Below, one piece after another: positions 1-5,624 of a DNA stretch of 5,624 nt. Every line of letters begins with the position of its first letter. Position 1 is the first letter of the stretch. The translations under genes were made by a program, and so were the position numbers. Origin of the DNA: an uncultured Rickettsiales bacterium (GTDB taxonomy: Bacteria; Pseudomonadota; Alphaproteobacteria; Rickettsiales; UBA1997); contig CALBSF010000104.1 in NCBI GenBank assembly GCA_937927795.1, positions 1 through 5,624 on the forward strand, given 5' to 3'. The notes under the pieces were generated by a model. The model searched no databases, was not told the DNA's origin, and was given only the letters and a program-made list of their open reading frames with translations.

Positions 1-50
1 TACGAGATAACGTGATGTGACTGGAGTTCAGACGTGTGCTCTTCCGATCT
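1..50. other. Illumina P7-side sequencing adapter with 8-nt index (contamination)
   Basis: This stretch is synthetic library sequence, not genome. It reads as the end of the P7 flow-cell oligo (TACGAGAT, 1-8), an 8-nt index (AACGTGAT, 9-16), then the read-2 primer site from 17 to 50, starting GTGACTGGAG and ending GCTCTTCCGATCT. Genomic sequence starts at 51. The adapter is open in the frame of the following gene, and its translation contains VQTCALPI, a peptide that recurs in protein databases as an adapter artefact. A gene caller may therefore place a false GTG start at 17. The block also shows that the left edge is a contig end and that reads were incompletely trimmed. Confidence 0.98.
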
Positions 51-535
51 CAATTGGTGGCTTGGCTGTAGGTGAAGGACAAGATATTATGTTTGAGGTT
101 TTAGATTATACAACTGATTTTTTACCGCAAGATAAGCCAAGATATTTGATGGGAGTTGGAAAGCCATCTGACATAATTGGTGCAGTAATGCGCGGCGTTG
201 ACATGTTTGACTGCGTTATTCCAACTAGATCAGGCAGAACCGGTCAAGCTTTCGTTAGGGAAGGTGTAATAAATATTCGTAATGCTAAATATAAAAATGA
301 CTCAAAACCGCTAGATGAAAAATGTGGTTGTTACGCCTGCAAAAATCATAGTCGCGCTTATTTGCATCATCTTACCAAATCAAATGAGATATTGGGCTCG
401 ATGCTGCTTTCTCGTCATAATATTTTTTATTATCAAGATCTAATGAGGGAAATTAGATTGAATATCGAAAACCAAACTTTTGCGCAGTTTGCTAAAGATG
501 CCTGTGCGAAAATGACACAAAGCAAAGAAGAATAG
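51..535 (+). CDS. tgt: Queuine/preQ1 tRNA-guanine transglycosylase, C-terminal part (5' truncated by contig end)
   Basis: TGT exchanges guanine 34 of tRNAs with GUN anticodons (Asp, Asn, His, Tyr) for the queuosine precursor preQ1; it is a cytosolic TIM-barrel zinc enzyme. About 161 genomic residues remain of a family usually near 370-380, so roughly the first 210 are missing. The first full genomic codon is 53. Visible hallmarks are IGGLAVGEG at the start, YLMGVGKP, then DMFDCVIPTRSGRTGQAF, in which the Asp at 209-211 is the family's catalytic nucleophile. The zinc site C-x-C-x2-C-x25-H is complete, with Cys codons at 323, 329 and 338 and His at 416. The stop is TAG at 533-535. The apparent upstream start at 17 is adapter and should be discarded. 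The retained part looks intact, with no frameshift. The identification is secure; only the 5' end is lost. Confidence 0.96.
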
Positions 536-593
536 AAGTCAAAAAGGCGTTTTTTCTAAAAAATTAGCAAGATAGGTCTATAGCTTAAGAGAT

Positions 594-609
594 TCTGATT
601 TTTATCAGA
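594..609 (+). terminator. Weak hairpin downstream of tgt (possible terminator)
   Basis: Within the 98-bp gap between tgt and the ankyrin gene, TCTGAT and ATCAGA form a 6-bp stem around a TTTT loop, followed by TATTTTAAAA. The stem is short and AT-rich and there is no clean U-tract. It could equally be chance in AT-rich DNA or part of the leader of the next gene. I see no convincing -35/-10 pair in this gap. Confidence 0.2.
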
Positions 610-623
610 TATTTTAAAAGCGG

Positions 624-628
624 GGAGG
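624..628 (+). promoter_or_regulatory. Strong Shine-Dalgarno site of the ankyrin-repeat gene
   Basis: GGAGG lies within a G-rich run (GGGGAGGG, 622-629), five bases before the ATG at 634. It is a near-perfect anti-SD match and fixes the start codon. No other gene in this window has a comparable site; the others have A/T-rich leaders or start directly after an upstream stop. Confidence 0.8.
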
Positions 629-633
629 GACTT

Positions 634-1464
634 ATGACTCATGGAATTCAAATCAGATCGCTAGATATAGCCGCCGCTGCTGCTTTGGATGGAAATGATA
701 AGAATTTACAATATCTTAATACGATCGCAAAAGATGCTTCGGTTGGTCATCTCGATAACGCAATAGGAGTTATTGTTGCCTCATCTAATGCTGAGGAGCC
801 TGCTTTTCTTAAGGTATTAGAATGTTTGGTAAAAAATAGTAGTGATGGAGAGTCTACTTTAAAAGAAGCGATATCTGCATATAGAAGCCCAGCCGCAGTA
901 TTTCTGGTTAATTCCTATGCAACTGAAGCACAAAAATCTGATTTTTTTGCTATATGCAAAAGCGCAGACAATGCTGCAATTATCGACGCCATAAAACAAT
1001 TTGGTTTTGGTTTTGCTAACAAAGTCGTTGATGAGACAGGAAGAACAGGCTTACATATCGCAATAGCAAATAACTCTCAAACAAAACCTGATGAGATAAT
1101 TGCAACTTTTCGTGATTTTGGTTTTGATTTTAATGTTCCAGATAAAGACGGGATAACGCCTCTTATGCTGGCGCTTAAAAATATAAATTTTGCCAAAGCA
1201 ATTATTTTAGATCCAAAAATAAAATTAGATTTTGAGAAAAAAGATAATTTGGGTAAGAGTGTACTTGATTATTGTGATAACCCTGGCGTGCGTGAGTTAG
1301 CAAATAATAGAATTGAGCAAGAGTCTTTGGGCGCAAGGTTTTATGTCCCTCAAAATGTTTTAACCCCAGAGTTATTGGAAGCATCTGAAGATAAAGCCCC
1401 GTCGACTATCCCTAGTGAAGCCAGCGCGGCTTTAGTTTTATTGCAGCAAGGTAAAGGTATCTAA
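634..1464 (+). CDS. Ankyrin-repeat protein, 276 aa
   Basis: Ankyrin repeats are protein-binding helix-turn-helix modules. In intracellular bacteria such proteins are often secreted effectors, but here the target and activity are unknown. The repeats sit in the middle: residues 132-167 (DETGRTGLHIAIA), 168-201 (DKDGITPLMLAL) and a partial unit at 203-225 (DNLGKSVLDYC). These follow the G-x-TPLhlA consensus, and a degenerate unit probably precedes them. The usual GADvN turn appears as FGFGFAN and FGFDFNV, and the first clear unit is a few residues longer than 33. Residues 1-110 form a mostly helical, Ala-rich region that I do not recognise. The tail (229-276) is polar and low in complexity. There is no signal peptide or membrane segment, so any export would need a type IV or type I system not seen here. 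The start is set by a strong SD site. The stop overlaps the stop of the convergent gene. Confidence 0.85.
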   Translation: MTHGIQIRSLDIAAAAALDGNDKNLQYLNTIAKDASVGHLDNAIGVIVASSNAEEPAFLKVLECLVKNSSDGESTLKEAISAYRSPAAVFLVNSYATEAQKSDFFAICKSADNAAIIDAIKQFGFGFANKVVDETGRTGLHIAIANNSQTKPDEIIATFRDFGFDFNVPDKDGITPLMLALKNINFAKAIILDPKIKLDFEKKDNLGKSVLDYCDNPGVRELANNRIEQESLGARFYVPQNVLTPELLEASEDKAPSTIPSEASAALVLLQQGKGI

Positions 1465-1667
1465 GAGCCTAAAATAGTTTTCAATTTTTCTAATTTAGAT
1501 TTAGCGCTGCTTAAATGCCATTGAATCGCTCCTTTGATGTTAGGGTCAATAGATGATACTTTGATGTCAGCAAAATCGATTATTCTAGCCTTAGGATTAA
1601 TTTTAATTCCAATATCAATCTTTCTTTCTGGCAAAATAAAATCATCAATTTCTATTTTTTTTGGCAT
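1461..1667 (-). CDS. Hypothetical protein, 68 aa, last gene of the minus-strand run
   Basis: I do not recognise this protein. It is small, charged and Lys/Ile-rich. A beta-like N-terminal part (MPKKIEIDDFILPE, then IDIGIKINPKARIIDFADIKV) is followed by a likely amphipathic helix (IQWHLSSAKSKLEKLKTIL). It has no signal peptide or membrane segment. I chose the ATG at 1667, seven bases after the stop of the permease gene. A longer reading frame begins with TTG at 1706 but would overlap the permease by 32 bases. Its position directly behind the permease suggests co-transcription. In many Alphaproteobacteria hda follows a permease of this type, but this sequence is far too short and lacks the Hda AAA+ motifs. 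Its TAG stop overlaps the stop of the convergent ankyrin gene. Tight packing and the absence of any other gene here support it being real. Confidence 0.55.
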   Translation of the reverse strand: MPKKIEIDDFILPERKIDIGIKINPKARIIDFADIKVSSIDPNIKGAIQWHLSSAKSKLEKLKTILGS

Positions 1668-1674
1668 GGTAATT

Positions 1675-2730
1675 TTAAGTAAATTTCTTTTTATATTCCA
1701 AAGCAAAATGTTTTATAATTACTCCGCAAATTGCAGTTAAAGGAACGGCAAATAAAACGCCGATAAATCCAAATAAAGCTCCAAAGAAGAATAGTCCAAA
1801 TATCATCCACACTGGATGCAGACCAACTTTTGAGCCAATCATTTTTGGAGTTAAAAAATTTGATTCAAGCAATTGTCCAAATAAAAAAACCGCAGTAACT
1901 GCCGTGGCATGAGGAATGTCAAATCCCCATTGAAATAGTCCAATAATTATTGCTGCAGTAACGCCGCAAAGCATTCCAATGTAAGGAATAAAAGCAAAAA
2001 TTCCGGTTAAAAAACCAATTAAAAAACCAAAATTAAGGCCAGTAAAACTTAATAAAGATGAGTAAACTATTGCTAAAATAAAACAAACATGAAATTGTCC
2101 GCGAACATAGCCAGAAAGGGTTTTGTTGATGTTGGTGGCAATTTTTCTTATGGTAACCGAAGAGCTTTTTGGCAAATAATTATCAATTTTTTCAATTAAA
2201 ATATTCCAATCTTTTAAGAGATAAAAAATTAATATCGGGGCGATAAATATTAAAGATATAATATTAATTAAGGCTCTAGAAGAGCTGATTGCGCTATCAA
2301 AAATATCTCTCCATAATTCTGCTATTTTGCCATAAAATTCTTTGCTGGCGAAAATATTAGAAAGATTATCATCAAATTTAAAGCCAATTTTATTAAAAGT
2401 TGCCACTAATTTTGGATAAAATTCATCAGTTAAAATGCTTAAATATTGTGGAAAAATATTAATCAAATCAACGAATTGAACATAAATTACAGGCAATAAA
2501 ACAGAGCTCAAAGAAATTATTATACTTAAAAAAGATCCTAAAACTAAAGAAGTTGCCAAAAGCCTTGAAAGCCCACGTTTTTTTTGAATATAATCAACTA
2601 TTGGATTTAAAAAATAAGCAATAACTAGCGAAAAAATAAATGGCGCTAAAGCTGATTTTACTTGATATAACAGCCAGCCAATTGCAAAAAATATTAGAAA
2701 ATAAACAATAATTTTATCTTTTGTTTTCAT
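1675..2730 (-). CDS. AI-2E family (PerM-type) inner-membrane transporter, 351 aa
   Basis: This is a polytopic inner-membrane protein of the AI-2E/PerM family. Characterised members have been linked to autoinducer-2 export or Na+/H+ antiport, so the substrate here cannot be assigned. Hydrophobic segments lie at about residues 7-24, 29-46, 58-88, 155-173, 213-231, 234-267, 276-290 and 306-338. The soluble stretch between about 90 and 150 is the usual variable loop. Family signatures are FIPYIGM near 247-253, then GQLLESNFLTPKMIGSKVGL (285-304) and HPVWMIFGLFFFGALFGFIG (305-324) followed by VLFAVPLTA. The length is typical. The ATG at 2730 lies two bases after the stop of the upstream DUF2066-like gene, which implies translational coupling and one transcript. 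No SD site is visible, as expected for coupling. Confidence 0.9.
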   Translation of the reverse strand: MKTKDKIIVYFLIFFAIGWLLYQVKSALAPFIFSLVIAYFLNPIVDYIQKKRGLSRLLATSLVLGSFLSIIISLSSVLLPVIYVQFVDLINIFPQYLSILTDEFYPKLVATFNKIGFKFDDNLSNIFASKEFYGKIAELWRDIFDSAISSSRALINIISLIFIAPILIFYLLKDWNILIEKIDNYLPKSSSVTIRKIATNINKTLSGYVRGQFHVCFILAIVYSSLLSFTGLNFGFLIGFLTGIFAFIPYIGMLCGVTAAIIIGLFQWGFDIPHATAVTAVFLFGQLLESNFLTPKMIGSKVGLHPVWMIFGLFFFGALFGFIGVLFAVPLTAICGVIIKHFALEYKKKFT

Positions 2731-2732
2731 AT

Positions 2733-3785
2733 TTATTTTAAAGAAATTAAATAATGATTTTCTCCAATTTGTTGCATTGGAATTCCTATTTTTGCGAAAG
2801 TTTCAATCACTCCAAATTCAGAGCCAGTATAGTTTAAAGAAATAATAATTAAATCATGTGAAATTGATTCAATTGAAATTTGACTTGCTAAATGATTAGT
2901 TTCAATTTTATTTTTTATCGTCATCCAATTATTAAGGCGATTATTGATAATATTGATCTTAATTAGTTTGGAATCAGAGCTAATTTTAGTTGGTAATTTT
3001 GAAATATAATCAACAGTTTTTTGGGCAACTTTTTCAAATAAATGAAAAGAATCTAATTGGTTTACATTAACAAAGTTTAATTTTACCTGTTTTTTTTGTA
3101 ATTTTCTAAGCTCAATTAAATTAATAATTGCTTTATTTTCAATTGAATCATATTCAAATAAAGCCAAAACAATTAGATTACTGCCATATTTTGAGGCTAA
3201 GGAATTTAAATGATGAAATTCTAAATTATTGATATTGCTAGCGTTAATTGTTGAAATATTTTCAATATCAGGATTTAAAAATATTAATTTTTTCATTGAT
3301 TTTTGATCAACTTCCTTTTGTAGTGCATTTTTCCAATCATTATCATTTTCCCATAAAGTTATTTTATTATTACTAACTATCACTGGAATTATGATAACAG
3401 GGTCTAAAATGACAGGAGAAGCTGTTTTAATTGGTTTTTTATTTAAAGTATGATCAACAAAATTTTGCGAAAAACCTATGGTAAAAGTTGCTGAATAATT
3501 ATTTCCGGCAATTCTTTCATCATTAACTTGCTCTGATTTTACCATGTCAGAAATTTCTTCATCACCAATTGAATCGATCATTGAAACATCTAGCTCTAGC
3601 CTGGTTAGTAAAATTAAAAAAGCGTCTCTTCTAGCATTTTTTGTTGCAAGGTTTTTAGCATCAATTGGGCTCTTGGCTGCAGCCTCGGCGGTAACATTTT
3701 CAACCACATAGGGGTTTTCTTGTGCGTAAGAAACGGTTGTAAAGCCAGTCAGGCAAAAGAAGAAAAGTAAAAAAAATCTCGACAT
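2733..3785 (-). CDS. DUF2066-like exported protein, 350 aa
   Basis: This is a predicted periplasmic or envelope protein of unknown function. A clear Sec signal peptide covers residues 1-21 (MSRFFLLFFFCLTGF followed by a VSYA cleavage motif, then QENPY). The mature N-terminus (YVVENVTAEAAAKSPIDAKN, then ATKNARRDAFLILLTRL) matches the pattern of DUF2066 proteins, where a secreted beta-strand/Ala-rich helix is followed by an A-x-R-x-A-x2-x-LL-x-RL segment. The remainder, from about 120, is Asn/Ile/Lys-rich and diverged; I could not recognise motifs there. In many Alphaproteobacteria a DUF2066 gene sits between purM (divergent) and a PerM-type permease, exactly as here, and this order supports the assignment more than the sequence of the C-terminal half does. 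The ATG at 3785 is the only start that keeps the signal peptide. It heads the minus-strand run and probably uses a promoter in the 74-bp divergent gap. Confidence 0.75.
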   Translation of the reverse strand: MSRFFLLFFFCLTGFTTVSYAQENPYVVENVTAEAAAKSPIDAKNLATKNARRDAFLILLTRLELDVSMIDSIGDEEISDMVKSEQVNDERIAGNNYSATFTIGFSQNFVDHTLNKKPIKTASPVILDPVIIIPVIVSNNKITLWENDNDWKNALQKEVDQKSMKKLIFLNPDIENISTINASNINNLEFHHLNSLASKYGSNLIVLALFEYDSIENKAIINLIELRKLQKKQVKLNFVNVNQLDSFHLFEKVAQKTVDYISKLPTKISSDSKLIKINIINNRLNNWMTIKNKIETNHLASQISIESISHDLIIISLNYTGSEFGVIETFAKIGIPMQQIGENHYLISLK

Positions 3786-3859
3786 ATTTTAAATTAAATG
3801 AATAATTGATGGTGTGCAAGTGTATAACTTCTCAAATCATAAGCAATTTTGCAAGAAAA
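3786..3859. promoter_or_regulatory. Divergent intergenic region between the DUF2066-like gene and purM
   Basis: This 74-bp AT-rich gap must hold the start signals for purM (rightward) and for the minus-strand run (leftward), as both begin here. Rightward, TGTATAACT at 3821-3829 resembles an extended -10, but no good -35 lies 16-18 bases upstream. Leftward, TTGCAC (3819 to 3814) and TTTAAT (3798 to 3793) look like -35 and -10 boxes, but their 15-base spacing is short and would leave almost no leader. I see no clear operator such as a PurR box. Exact promoter positions are therefore tentative. Confidence 0.4.
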
Positions 3860-4849
3860 ATGTCTTTGAATTATAAACAAGCTGGTGTTGATATTGACGC
3901 TGGTAACGAATTAGTCAATAAAATAAAGCCTTTTGCTAAGGCAACCAAAAGACTGGGCGCAGACTCTGATCTAGGGGGTTTTGGGGCATTATTTGATTTA
4001 AAAAAATGCAATTTTAAAGATCCGGTTCTAGTTTCTTCAACTGATGGGGTTGGCACAAAATTAAAAGTGGCAATTGAAGTTGGAAAACATGATACAATTG
4101 GAATCGATCTGGTTGCAATGTCGGTTAATGACTTGGTGGTTCAAGGCGCCGAGCCGCTTTTCTTTCTTGATTATTTCGCTTGTTCAAAACTAGATGTTGA
4201 AGTTGCAAGTCAAGTAATTAAGGGAATTGCAGATGGCTGCAAATTAGCGGGTTGCGCTTTAATTGGCGGAGAAACCGCAGAAATGCCGCAAATGTATCAA
4301 AATGGTGATTACGATTTGGCTGGTTTTGCAGTTGGCGCGGTTGAAAGAGATTTAATTTTGCCAAGACCAACTAATGCTGGTGATGTTTTAATTGGTTTAA
4401 AGTCAAGCGGTGTGCACTCAAACGGCTATTCTTTAGTTCGTTATATTTTACAACAATCAGGTAAAAAATTTAGTGATAAATTAGGCGATCAAACTATCGG
4501 TGAAAAATTACTTACCCCAACCAAAATTTATGTAAAATCTTGCCTTGCGGCAATTAAAACTGGCAAGGTTAAAGCCTTGTCTCACATAACTGGCGGGGGT
4601 TTAACTGAAAATTTACCACGAGTTTTATCAAAAAATACTACGCCAAAAATTGATTATAATTCATGGCAGTTACCAGAAATTTTTTCTTACCTACAAAACT
4701 TAGGAAATGTTGCGGATGAAGAAATGCATCGTACTTTTAATTGTGGGATTGGAATGGTTTTAGTGGTTGATAAAAAAGATGCTGATGAGGTGGTTGAAAT
4801 CTTACAAAATCAAGGCGAAGAGCCAATTATTATCGGTCAATTAATATGA
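3860..4849 (+). CDS. purM: Phosphoribosylformylglycinamidine cyclo-ligase (AIR synthetase), 329 aa
   Basis: PurM closes the imidazole ring of formylglycinamidine ribonucleotide using ATP to make 5-aminoimidazole ribonucleotide, the fifth step of de novo purine synthesis, in the cytosol. Conserved blocks appear in order: YKQAGVDIDAGN (5-16), DLGGFGALFDL (about 38-48), SSTDGVGTKLKVA (about 61-73), DTIGIDLVAMSVNDLVVQGA (79-98), GGETAEMPQMY (about 138-148), GLKSSGVHSNGYSLVR (about 181-196) and HITGGGLTENLPRVL (about 243-257). I start at the ATG at 3860, since MSLNYKQAGVD aligns with the family N-terminus. A longer frame reaches a TTG at 3806, but its extra 18 residues look like translated leader. 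The protein ends at IIIGQLI, about ten residues short of well-known homologues, just where the next ORF overlaps by ATGA. The enzyme is otherwise complete. Its presence implies purine synthesis capacity, which Rickettsia lacks but some other Rickettsiales keep. Confidence 0.95.
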   Translation: MSLNYKQAGVDIDAGNELVNKIKPFAKATKRLGADSDLGGFGALFDLKKCNFKDPVLVSSTDGVGTKLKVAIEVGKHDTIGIDLVAMSVNDLVVQGAEPLFFLDYFACSKLDVEVASQVIKGIADGCKLAGCALIGGETAEMPQMYQNGDYDLAGFAVGAVERDLILPRPTNAGDVLIGLKSSGVHSNGYSLVRYILQQSGKKFSDKLGDQTIGEKLLTPTKIYVKSCLAAIKTGKVKALSHITGGGLTENLPRVLSKNTTPKIDYNSWQLPEIFSYLQNLGNVADEEMHRTFNCGIGMVLVVDKKDADEVVEILQNQGEEPIIIGQLI

Positions 4850-5616
4850 TAAATCGTCAAATTTCTATTCACTTACAAGATTTTCCAACCGTTTCTTTTT
4901 TAAAAGAAGAAAAAGATTTGGTTGAAACTATGGATATGGTCAGAGCTATATGTAGCGCGGCTCTATCAATTCGTGATAATAAAAATTTACGCGTAAGATT
5001 GCCTTTAAATAAATTAATTATTATTGGAAAATCAGCAAAAAAAGTTTTAGATTTTAACGAAATTATTCAAGAAGAAGTAAATGTTAAAAACATTGAAATT
5101 CAAGAAGAAATTGGTGATTTAGCTGAAATGAAATTGCAAATAAATTTCAAAAAAATCGGTGCAAAATATGGTGCAAAAGTTAAAGAAATAACTATGGCTG
5201 CTAAAGAAGGAAATTGGAAAAAAATTTCTGCCAGTGAAATTGAAATTGCTGGAATTAAATTAATTGATGATGAGTTTGAATTAAAATTAATGAGCAAAAA
5301 TCAAGATGATAATAAATTTATTTTTGCCGCTCTTCCAAGCAATGATTGCTTGATTCAACTTGATATTGAAGTTACTAAAGAATTAGAAAATGAGGGAATC
5401 GCAAGAGATATTGTTAGAGCGGTTCAACAAAATAGAAAAGATGCTAATCTAAATATTACTGATCGCATTAAACTTGAAATTTTTTCTAGCAATTCAAGAA
5501 TTTTAGAAGTAGCAAAAGAATTTGAAAAATATATTAAAGAGTTTCCCGAAGGGTGGTTTTGGATGCATAGCAGATGGAGAACTCGTCCAAAAGCCGAGGA
5601 TGTTTCAATTTACTAA
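4846..5616 (+). pseudogene. ileS: Chimeric ORF: isoleucyl-tRNA synthetase C-terminal fragment fused to an unrelated tail
   Basis: IleS attaches isoleucine to tRNA-Ile. This 256-residue ORF has no Rossmann catalytic core, HIGH or KMSKS motif, or editing domain. Homology begins at about residue 6 with ISIHLQDFP, inside the anticodon-binding helical bundle. It continues with AALSIRDNKNLRVRLPL (38-54), the NFKKIGAKYGAKVKEI block of long eukaryote-like (type 2) IleS C-terminal domains (100-115), and ELENEGIARDIVRAVQQNRK (179-198) plus DANLNITDRI. It stops being IleS-like at about EFEKYIKE (225-232), where the family normally continues with EETLA and the rest of the C-terminus. Residues 233-256 match another family. 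The ATG at 4846 overlaps the purM stop (ATGA). The upstream bases in this frame do not encode IleS. The ORF cannot charge tRNA. It is most likely a gene fragment placed here by a misassembly or chimera; a true chromosomal rearrangement is the alternative. The ileS identity of residues 6-232 is secure. Confidence 0.85.
5542..5616 (+). pseudogene. C-terminal tail of an LpxL/HtrB-type lipid A acyltransferase (fragment)
   Basis: The last 24 codons of the chimeric ORF read FPEGWFWMHSRWRTRP and then KAEDVSIY before a TAA stop. This resembles the extreme C-terminus of Kdo2-lipid A acyltransferases, where a P-E-Q-x-x-W-x-H-R-R-[FW]-K-T-R-P motif precedes a short end (the E. coli LpxL tail ends in a comparable RPEGVPSRY-like sequence). 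These inner-membrane enzymes add secondary acyl chains to lipid A. Only the tail is present; the catalytic HX4D region is absent. Codons here (CCC, GGG, several TGG) are visibly more GC-rich than the IleS part. The fragment is in frame with IleS by chance or by selection of the junction. The assignment rests on a short motif, so it is moderate. Confidence 0.6.
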
Positions 5617-5624
5617 CGTAAAAG

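Noticed and set aside
17..52. GTG start and 12-residue N-terminus for the first gene
   Set aside because: It is translated adapter sequence; TGT homology begins at the first genomic codon.
541..566. A-run/T-run inverted repeats just after tgt as a terminator
   Set aside because: The possible stems are only A-T pairs of about 5-6 bp with no GC core, too weak to call.
1202..1384. Minus-strand ORF inside the ankyrin gene
   Set aside because: It is a shadow of a well-supported gene on the other strand, with no recognisable protein.
1534..1740. Plus-strand ORF of 68 codons with hydrophobic residues
   Set aside because: It lies antisense to the small minus-strand gene and the permease end; its hydrophobicity reflects AT-rich complementary codons and it has no SD or family signal.
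3806..3859. Upstream extension of purM from TTG
   Set aside because: The extra 18 residues show no family match and would consume most of the divergent promoter region; the ATG at 3860 aligns with PurM N-termini.
3871..4056. Minus-strand ORF inside purM
   Set aside because: It is antisense to strongly conserved PurM motifs and matches nothing I recognise.
5100..5297. Minus-strand hydrophobic ORF inside the IleS fragment
   Set aside because: It is antisense to clear IleS sequence; the Ile/Ser/Phe-rich composition is a by-product of A-rich coding on the plus strand.
4846..5616. A new stand-alone IleS-derived protein fused to a novel domain, forming an undescribed system with purM
   Set aside because: Both ends of the IleS part fall at non-domain positions, the tail resembles another gene's C-terminus, and the contig carries adapter; chimerism is the simpler explanation.

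Overview
The window looks like a whole short-read contig from a low-GC alphaproteobacterium. The AT-rich coding sequence, the ankyrin-repeat protein and the gene order purM divergent from a DUF2066-type gene plus an AI-2E-type permease all suggest Alphaproteobacteria, probably a host-associated lineage such as Rickettsiales or a relative. That placement is inferred from protein families and gene order; no rRNA marker is present.

Layout. Positions 1-50 are not biological: they are an Illumina P7-side adapter with its 8-nt index, still attached to the contig end. The genome begins at about 51 with the C-terminal half of tgt (queuine/preQ1 tRNA-ribosyltransferase, to 535). A 98-bp gap follows, then an ankyrin-repeat gene (634-1464) with the only strong Shine-Dalgarno sequence in the window. 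Its stop overlaps the stop of a convergent minus-strand run of three tightly packed genes, read right to left: a secreted or periplasmic DUF2066-like protein (3785-2733), a PerM/AI-2E family membrane protein (2730-1675) and an unrecognised 68-residue protein (1667-1461). A 74-bp divergent intergenic region separates this run from purM (3860-4849), the AIR synthetase of purine biosynthesis.

The right end is mosaic. Immediately after purM, where purN is often found in this group, an ORF (4846-5616) begins inside the anticodon-binding domain of isoleucyl-tRNA synthetase. It runs through the IleS C-terminal domain, then switches in frame at about 5536-5545 into what looks like the extreme C-terminus of an LpxL/HtrB-type lipid A acyltransferase. 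Two unrelated gene fragments joined mid-domain, in a contig that still carries adapter, point to assembly or amplification chimerism more than to a new gene. Real rearrangement cannot be excluded from sequence alone.

Functionally the window is mostly housekeeping: tRNA modification, purine synthesis and membrane proteins. The ankyrin-repeat protein is the one clear accessory gene. I found no tRNA, rRNA, CRISPR array, insertion sequence or convincing novel system.
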